The notes beneath the pieces were generated by a model, which saw only the letters and a program-made list of their open reading frames with translations, was not told the origin of the DNA and made no database searches. This document shows positions 29,427-33,785 of a DNA stretch of 33,785 nucleotides, piece by piece. The position numbers and the translations under genes are program-made. Origin of the DNA: CAYJRR01 sp964372275 [NCBI: uncultured bacterium] (GTDB taxonomy: Bacteria > CAYJRR01); the NCBI GenBank assembly GCA_964372275.1, contig CAYJRR010000042.1:1-33785 (forward strand), in the 5' to 3' direction. Every line of letters starts with the position of its first letter. Position 1 is the stretch's first letter.

Positions 29427-30159
29427 CGTCGAGGTCGGCGCCTCCCGGAGCCGTCCGGTCGCGGTCGTGCTCGTCTCCGGCGGGATGGATTCGCTGGTCA
29501 CCGCGTCGATCGCCCGCCGGACGCACGACCTCTGCCTCCTGCACGCGACCTATGGGCAGCGGACCGCGGCGCGGGAGCGACGTTCGTTCGACGCCATCGC
29601 CCGGGCGCTCGACGCGCGGGCGACGTTGGTCGTACCGATCGATCACCTGCGCGCCATCGGTGGCTCGAGCCTGACCGACGCGGCGCGCGCCGTGGAGCGC
29701 TTCGATCCGGCGGCCGTCGGACGCGCGGCGGCGTCCGGAGCGGACGAGGTCGATCGAACGATCCCCGGAACGTATGTGCCGTTCCGAAACGGCAACCTCC
29801 TCGCGATCGCGGCCTCGTGGGCGGAGACGGCCGGCGCCGATTCGATCTGGATCGGCGCCGTGCAACAGGACTCGAGCGGCTACCCCGACTGCCGGCGGGA
29901 GTTCCTGGAAGCGTTCGAGACGGCGGTGAACCTGGGTACGCGACCGGAAACGCATCTCGCGATCCGCGCGCCGCTGCTCTCGATGACCAAGGGGGAGATC
30001 GTTCGCCGGGGGGTCGAACTCGGGTGCCCGTTCGAGCTCACCTGGTCCTGCTACCAGGCGGAGGAGGCGGCCTGCGGGACGTGCGAGTCGTGCGGTCTGA
30101 GGCTTCGAGGTTTCGCCGAGGCGGGGGCCGTCGATCCGATTCCGTATGCGACGGGGTAG
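29410..30159 (+). CDS. queC: 7-cyano-7-deazaguanine synthase
   Basis: A 249-residue ATP-dependent enzyme. The PP-loop SGGMDS lies at residues 23-28. GTYVPFRNGNLLAIAASWAE, GAVQQDSSGYPDCRREFLEAFE and PLLSMTKGEIVRRGVELG are QueC family blocks. A C-terminal four-Cys zinc site is present (SCYQAEEAACGTCESCG). It converts 7-carboxy-7-deazaguanine to preQ0 with ammonia and ATP. The stretch of about 40 residues between GGSSLTDAARAVERFD and DRTIPGT is slightly longer than usual. PreQ0 may go on to queuosine in tRNA or, in some bacteria, to DNA modification. No DNA-modification genes are visible here, so tRNA is the default. Confidence 0.95.
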   Translation: MSRVGDVEVGASRSRPVAVVLVSGGMDSLVTASIARRTHDLCLLHATYGQRTAARERRSFDAIARALDARATLVVPIDHLRAIGGSSLTDAARAVERFDPAAVGRAAASGADEVDRTIPGTYVPFRNGNLLAIAASWAETAGADSIWIGAVQQDSSGYPDCRREFLEAFETAVNLGTRPETHLAIRAPLLSMTKGEIVRRGVELGCPFELTWSCYQAEEAACGTCESCGLRLRGFAEAGAVDPIPYATG

Positions 30160-30190
30160 GTGGCCCACGTCGGTGGCCGCGGAGGAAAAC

Positions 30191-30296
30191 GGAAATGGAA
30201 AATGGAAAATGAAGAATGGAAAATGAAAAATGAATAGCCAAGGCGCGCCTTTCATTGGCCGGTTTTCCATTTTCCATCTTCCATCCTCCATTTCCC
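30191..30296 (+). repeat. Inverted array of AT-rich heptamers
   Basis: From 30191 to 30231 the sequence is built of 7-base units of consensus GGAAAAT (six nearly tandem units, the first one base short). From 30263 to 30296 the complementary unit ATTTTCC recurs about five times in inverted orientation. The arms could fold into a long imperfect hairpin whose loop is the palindrome at 30240-30251. The composition differs sharply from the surrounding 70% G+C. It lies 31 bases after queC and may terminate that message. Similar GGAAAATG-type heptamer arrays occur dispersed in several bacterial genomes, which I know only in general. Confidence 0.85.
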
Positions 30297-30817
30297 TCGG
30301 GCGCGTTCTTCGGAAGAGCGACCCCCTCCGCGGCGCACTCATTTCCATCCTCGCCACAACCGCGGTGAGCCTCTCCTCCGCGGCATCCGCGCAGGACCTC
30401 CTACCGGGGCGCGTGAGACTTCGCGCCGAGGAGGTCGACGCCGCCGCCGGCCGACGCCTGGGACGGGTCAAGAGCTGCTACGGCGAGGCGCTCGCGCGCG
30501 CGCCGCGACTGTTCGGCGTGGTCTCGGTCGGGATGGCCGTCGACAAGGACGGCGGCGTCTCCGACCGGTGGATCCAGCTCTCGACGGTCGGTGATCCAAC
30601 GCTTGAAGAATGCATCCTCAAGTCGTTCGAAAAGATTGTATTTCCTCCACCGGGCGAGCCTGGGGCGGTCGTCCGTTACGGGCTCCTCCTCTCGACCGAC
30701 GAAACCCCCGCCACGGCGGTCGCCGCGCAAGAGGAGGCGTTCCGGCGCGGCGCCCGCCCGCCATCGGCCTCGCCGGCGGGGCCGGCCCCGGCGATCGCTC
30801 CGACCGCGGCCGACTAG
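30230..30817 (+). CDS. AgmX/PglI C-terminal-domain protein, exported
   Basis: A 195-residue reading frame whose centre (about residues 82-150) is the AgmX/PglI C-terminal domain: VKSCYGEALARAPRLFGVVSVGMAVDKDGGVSD, then a second Cys in LEECILKSFEKIVFPPP and a closing strand. The domain is widespread in Myxococcota, often on gliding or outer-membrane-linked proteins, and the paired Cys suggest export. A signal peptide (ALISILATTAVSLSSAASAQ) ends near residue 60, and a Pro/Ala tail ends the protein. The only ATG in frame (30230) lies inside the heptamer repeat and adds about 40 unlikely residues before the signal peptide. The true start is probably a rarer codon after 30300 or was displaced by the repeat. 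Confidence 0.7.
   Translation: MNSQGAPFIGRFSIFHLPSSISLGRVLRKSDPLRGALISILATTAVSLSSAASAQDLLPGRVRLRAEEVDAAAGRRLGRVKSCYGEALARAPRLFGVVSVGMAVDKDGGVSDRWIQLSTVGDPTLEECILKSFEKIVFPPPGEPGAVVRYGLLLSTDETPATAVAAQEEAFRRGARPPSASPAGPAPAIAPTAAD
30240..30251. repeat. Perfect 12-bp palindrome at the centre of the heptamer inverted repeat
   Basis: AAGGCGCGCCTT is self-complementary over 12 bases and lies between the two heptamer arms. It would be the apical part of the hairpin. Confidence 0.8.
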
Positions 30818-30896
30818 AGGGCCTTCGGCGCGCTTCACCTTTTCGCCTCCGTTGCGCAAGAATGCGCGCGTCCCAACGCGACGGAGGGAAGGGAAG

Positions 30897-32024
30897 ATGG
30901 GTCTCCTGCAAGGACCGATGTCGTTGCGATTCTATCGGGTCGACGGCGAGCTCCCGCGGAAGAGTCCGGAGCGGGTGCTCGAACCGATCCGCCGCCACGC
31001 GTTCCGCGAGCTGGGACCGGAGAAGGAGACGGGGATGGGGTGGGTCTCCCCGGCCAACCTGCTCGATACAGACTTCGACGAACAGAAGGTCTTTTCCAAC
31101 CAGTACCTCACCCTTTCCTTGAGGGTCGACAAGAAGCAGATCGACGCTCGCCTGTTCCGTGCGCGACTCGAGAAGGAGATGGAGGCCGTCCAGAAGAAGA
31201 CCCGGCGAGAGCGGCTCCGTCCGGCGGAGCGGAAGGAGATTCGCCAAAAACTTCAGCGGGAGCTGCTCGCGCAGACCGACCCGGCACGGCGGGTCTACGA
31301 CCTGTGCTGGGACGTCGGCACCGGGCGGCTCTACTACTACTCGACCGCCGACGCCACGCAGGATCCGTTCCGCAACCTGTTCCAGAAGACCTTCGATCTG
31401 GAGGTCGAAGCGTTGAGCGTCAAGGGTCGCTTCGAGGCGGCGATCGGCGGACCGATCCCTCCCGACGTCGAAGACCCGGGGCGGGAGTTCCTTACCTGGC
31501 TGTTCTGGCGGACCGATCGGGAGGGAGGACGTTTCGAGCTTCCGAAGTCGGGCGAGATCTTCCTCTGGATCGAGGACCGGCTCGTCTTCAAGGACGGCGG
31601 CGAGAAGCCGGCGTCGACCGCGGTGAGCGGCGGGGATCCGGCGCGGGCCCCGGAGTCGAAGGCGGCCCTGGCCGGCGGGAAGCGGCTCGCTCGGGTCAAA
31701 GTGGGATTGAAGCGAGGCGAGCGGGAATGGTCGCTGACGCTCGACGGAGAGACGCTCGATGTGACGGCGCTCAAGATCCCGGCGTTGTTCACCGAACGCG
31801 AGGACGAGGTCTTGTACGAGCGGGTGGCGCTGCTGGAGGAGGCGGTCTTCGCGGTCGAAGAGCTGTTCGGACAGTTCGCCCGTGCGCGGGTCTCCGGGAC
31901 CTGGGAGCGGGGGGAACAGGCGGCGATCGCGCGCTGGATCGCGGAGGCGGCGCCGGGCGGCGCCGTCCGAGAAGGCGAGGGCCGCCCGAAGGCGCGCCGA
32001 AAACGGCCGGCAGTGGGGGCCTAG
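30897..32024 (+). CDS. RdgC-like recombination-associated protein
   Basis: A 375-residue protein with an RdgC-like layout: a start with LRFYRVDGELP, GMGWVSPANLLD (RdgC: MGWVPP), LTLSLRVDKKQIDARLFRARLEKEM, then a charged helix, ELLAQTDP, and a strand ending in GRLYYYSTADATQD. RdgC forms a ring around DNA, inhibits RecA and shapes recombination in proteobacteria. This protein is about 70 residues longer than E. coli RdgC, with a divergent Ala/Gly/Lys-rich linker (about 245-285) and a basic tail (RRKRP). Distance is large and it could be an uncharacterised relative. GGAGGG at 30883-30888 sets the start. It converges with a 4-base overlap on the last gene. Confidence 0.65.
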   Translation: MGLLQGPMSLRFYRVDGELPRKSPERVLEPIRRHAFRELGPEKETGMGWVSPANLLDTDFDEQKVFSNQYLTLSLRVDKKQIDARLFRARLEKEMEAVQKKTRRERLRPAERKEIRQKLQRELLAQTDPARRVYDLCWDVGTGRLYYYSTADATQDPFRNLFQKTFDLEVEALSVKGRFEAAIGGPIPPDVEDPGREFLTWLFWRTDREGGRFELPKSGEIFLWIEDRLVFKDGGEKPASTAVSGGDPARAPESKAALAGGKRLARVKVGLKRGEREWSLTLDGETLDVTALKIPALFTEREDEVLYERVALLEEAVFAVEELFGQFARARVSGTWERGEQAAIARWIAEAAPGGAVREGEGRPKARRKRPAVGA

Positions 32025-33751
32025 GGAACCAACGCCAGCGAACGTCGGCGAAAGTCGATCTCGATCCTCGAGAAGCGTCGCAGGAAATCGAGCCCCACGA
32101 CGTCCCCGACGAGCGGATCGTCGACGGCGACGAAGGGGATTCCGGCGAAGTGCGCGCCGAACAGGTTGAGGTCGCCGACGGAGTGTCGGCGCCCGCGAAT
32201 CTCGGCCGATCTCCAGGCCGCGTCCCGGAGGTCGTCGGGCACGCGCAAGGCGCGGTGGACGAACGGGCGGGACTCGCCGGCGAGCCGTTCCCACTCCTCC
32301 GTCCGAAGGTAGAGCGTCGACTCCGCCGCTCCGAGGCCGAGGGTGAGGCTCCGGCCGCGGCCGTCGACGGTCGCCAGGAGCAGCGGGCCACCGGGGGACC
32401 GGTCGAGCGGCACGTCCCACCCGTCGCCCGACCGCTCCGCGGACGGGCGGAGACGGTCGTGCGGCGGGTCGAAGTTGGGCTGGAGCGTGAGTCGCGACGC
32501 GTTCGGCCGAAGCGTGACGCGGAACGATTGGAGCAGGTCGATGCCGATCACACCGTCGACCGGCCGGCCGTCGATCTCGAACGGCGCGATCGGCAGCACG
32601 CGCCACCCGACGAGCCGGGGCGCCGACGGATCGGAGCCCAGCTCGACGTCGGGAAGGCGGATCCCCATCCCCTCCGCGCCGTGCGAATGACCGTGCGCGT
32701 CGGCGGCGTCGAGGCCGAGCGCCTTCAGGCTGGACGTCGAGAGGAACGAGAACGGGGCCCGCGAATCGACCAGAAGGCGGGACGCCCGTCCGCCGATCGT
32801 CACCGGAACGATCAGCGGACCGCCCGGGTCGACCGGGAGCTCGGCGGCGCAGCGCTCCTGACCCACACGACAGTCGAGCCAGTGCCCGAAGCGGGAACGG
32901 AGGTAGGGACCCGGGAGTCGCGTTTCGCCCCCGGCGGTCGTGACCTCGCGTGTCTCGCCGGGCAACGGCCGCGTGAGCAGCAACGGACCGTCTCCCGGGG
33001 GCGCGGCCGCGATCGCCCCCGCAGCCGGGCGGCCGCCGAGCGCGACCTCCGGGTGCAGGTGCCGCGAGAGCGCGTCGGCGTCGCGGTCGCGGAGGTCGAG
33101 CAGCGTCAGCGGCGCGGCCTCCTGCTCGATCCGCTCGACATCGGCCGCGGTCAGGCCGCTCGCCGCTTGCGCCGGGACGAGCAGCAGGCGAAAGTCGATG
33201 AAGCGCAGGAGCAGCAGGCGGCGGTCGGCCCGCGCCGACGGAAGGAGGCGGACCGTCAACTCGCCCCCCAGGTCGAGGTAGCCGGGAAGCGGCCCGCCGA
33301 AGTCGTCGGTGCGCGCGCGACGGCGCCGGTCGCTCGAGCGGCCGGCTCCGGCCAGACCGGGGACGATCGTCCGTTCGACCGGAACGAGCTCCCCGAGTCT
33401 GCGCGCGCCCGCGCGCTGGTGGGGATCGTCCGTCGTCACCACCACGTAGGCGAGCGAAGCACCGTCGGTGAATCCGGCGGATCGCATCGCCGGAAGGAGT
33501 CGGCCCTCCACCTCGTCGGGAGGACCGGGGTCGACGACGGCGTGCAGTCCTTCGAACCGGCCGTTCGGCTCCCGGTCGTCGGCGGTCGAGATCCAGAGGG
33601 CATCGCCCGCACCGGTGCCGATCCAGCGGAGCGCCAGGTCGCGTCGCGGGCGAAGGTCGTCGGGGCGGAGGACGTGGCGGGTCTCGATCGGCTTGCAGGC
33701 CGCAGCGAGGAAGAGGAACAGCGGCGCAAGCGGCCGGAGCGGGGAACGCAT
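32021..33751 (-). CDS. Lipoprotein with degenerate metallo-beta-lactamase-like region and two retropepsin-like domains
   Basis: A 576-residue exported protein. The signal peptide ends at LAAAC (C19), a lipobox. Residues about 40-230 follow a metallo-beta-lactamase fold (DALWISTADDREPNGRFEGLHAVVDPGPPD; AYVVVTTDDPHQRAGARRLGEL), but the HxHxDH metal motif is replaced by TTDDPHQRAG, so zinc binding is doubtful. From about residue 310 two retropepsin-like domains follow: PVTIGGRASRLLVDSRAPFSFLS, where DTG/DSG is DSR, then GVIGIDLLQSFRVTLRPNASRLTLQ; and a second with GVIG-like VVGLDFLRRFSRIEIDFRRRSLALVP. The catalytic Asp is kept in the first, but the Gly next to it is Arg. An Arg/Ala-rich low-complexity stretch lies between. 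Possibly a pseudoenzyme that binds peptide. Confidence 0.65.
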   Translation of the reverse strand: MRSPLRPLAPLFLFLAAACKPIETRHVLRPDDLRPRRDLALRWIGTGAGDALWISTADDREPNGRFEGLHAVVDPGPPDEVEGRLLPAMRSAGFTDGASLAYVVVTTDDPHQRAGARRLGELVPVERTIVPGLAGAGRSSDRRRRARTDDFGGPLPGYLDLGGELTVRLLPSARADRRLLLLRFIDFRLLLVPAQAASGLTAADVERIEQEAAPLTLLDLRDRDADALSRHLHPEVALGGRPAAGAIAAAPPGDGPLLLTRPLPGETREVTTAGGETRLPGPYLRSRFGHWLDCRVGQERCAAELPVDPGGPLIVPVTIGGRASRLLVDSRAPFSFLSTSSLKALGLDAADAHGHSHGAEGMGIRLPDVELGSDPSAPRLVGWRVLPIAPFEIDGRPVDGVIGIDLLQSFRVTLRPNASRLTLQPNFDPPHDRLRPSAERSGDGWDVPLDRSPGGPLLLATVDGRGRSLTLGLGAAESTLYLRTEEWERLAGESRPFVHRALRVPDDLRDAAWRSAEIRGRRHSVGDLNLFGAHFAGIPFVAVDDPLVGDVVGLDFLRRFSRIEIDFRRRSLALVP

Positions 33752-33785
33752 CGGAGGAACGATCCTAACCGATCGACCCGGCTAG

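Noticed and set aside
1-33785. CRISPR array, insertion sequence or prophage
   Set aside because: No spaced direct repeats, transposase, integrase or phage structural gene was found on either strand.

Overview
The window is a single stretch of very high-G+C DNA (about 70% by eye) with dense, mostly non-repetitive bacterial genes, start-stop overlaps and many GTG starts. Outer-membrane barrels, lipoproteins and the muropeptide ligase Mpl point to a diderm. An AgmX/PglI C-terminal domain protein, a B-box/GspG-like fusion and the many lipoproteins are most like Myxococcota and neighbouring former Deltaproteobacteria. That placement is inferred from gene content only. No phage, transposon or CRISPR array is visible, so this looks like chromosome. 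No stretch longer than about 300 bases lacks a gene.

Layout. Positions 1-3800: a truncated phospholipase-D/cardiolipin-synthase-like gene (minus), an MFS transporter, YajQ (minus) and two tandem related outer-membrane barrel genes. Positions 3847-4000: tRNA-Thr(CGT) with a promoter candidate and a clean intrinsic terminator. Positions 4195-8837: a secreted glycosidase-like lipoprotein, then on the minus strand an RDD membrane protein, a zinc-finger/GspG-like membrane protein and a single-domain response regulator, with a SpoIIM-family gene divergent from RDD.

Positions 8866-18910 are the centre of interest: a complete, self-contained type II fatty-acid elongation set with its own carrier protein. 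It holds a FabZ-like dehydratase, four ketosynthase-fold proteins (two with intact Cys-His-His, two without the catalytic Cys), FabD, FabG, a FabL-type enoyl-ACP reductase on the opposite strand, an extended AcpXL-like carrier protein and AcpS. It ends in a protein that strongly resembles the cyanobacterial long-chain acyl-ACP reductase (AAR), with the nucleophilic-Cys motif conserved. The simplest reading is a dedicated synthase that builds an unusual, perhaps very long or modified, acyl chain on its own ACP and releases it as an aldehyde. No aldehyde-deformylating oxygenase, alcohol dehydrogenase, FabH or acetyl-CoA carboxylase gene is in the window.

The same strand then runs almost without gaps through a bifunctional-nuclease-domain protein (with an in-frame TAA before a conserved-looking tail), a gamma-carbonic-anhydrase-like protein, a degenerate cyclic-nucleotide-binding-domain protein, MutS, an Fn3 lipoprotein and Mpl (to 26243). 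A TPR protein and a possible DHH-like protein follow. Next come the 7-deazaguanine genes queE and queC, an AT-rich inverted heptamer repeat, an AgmX/PglI-domain protein and an RdgC-like protein. On the minus strand the window closes with a lipoprotein that joins a degenerate metallo-beta-lactamase-like region to two retropepsin-like regions.
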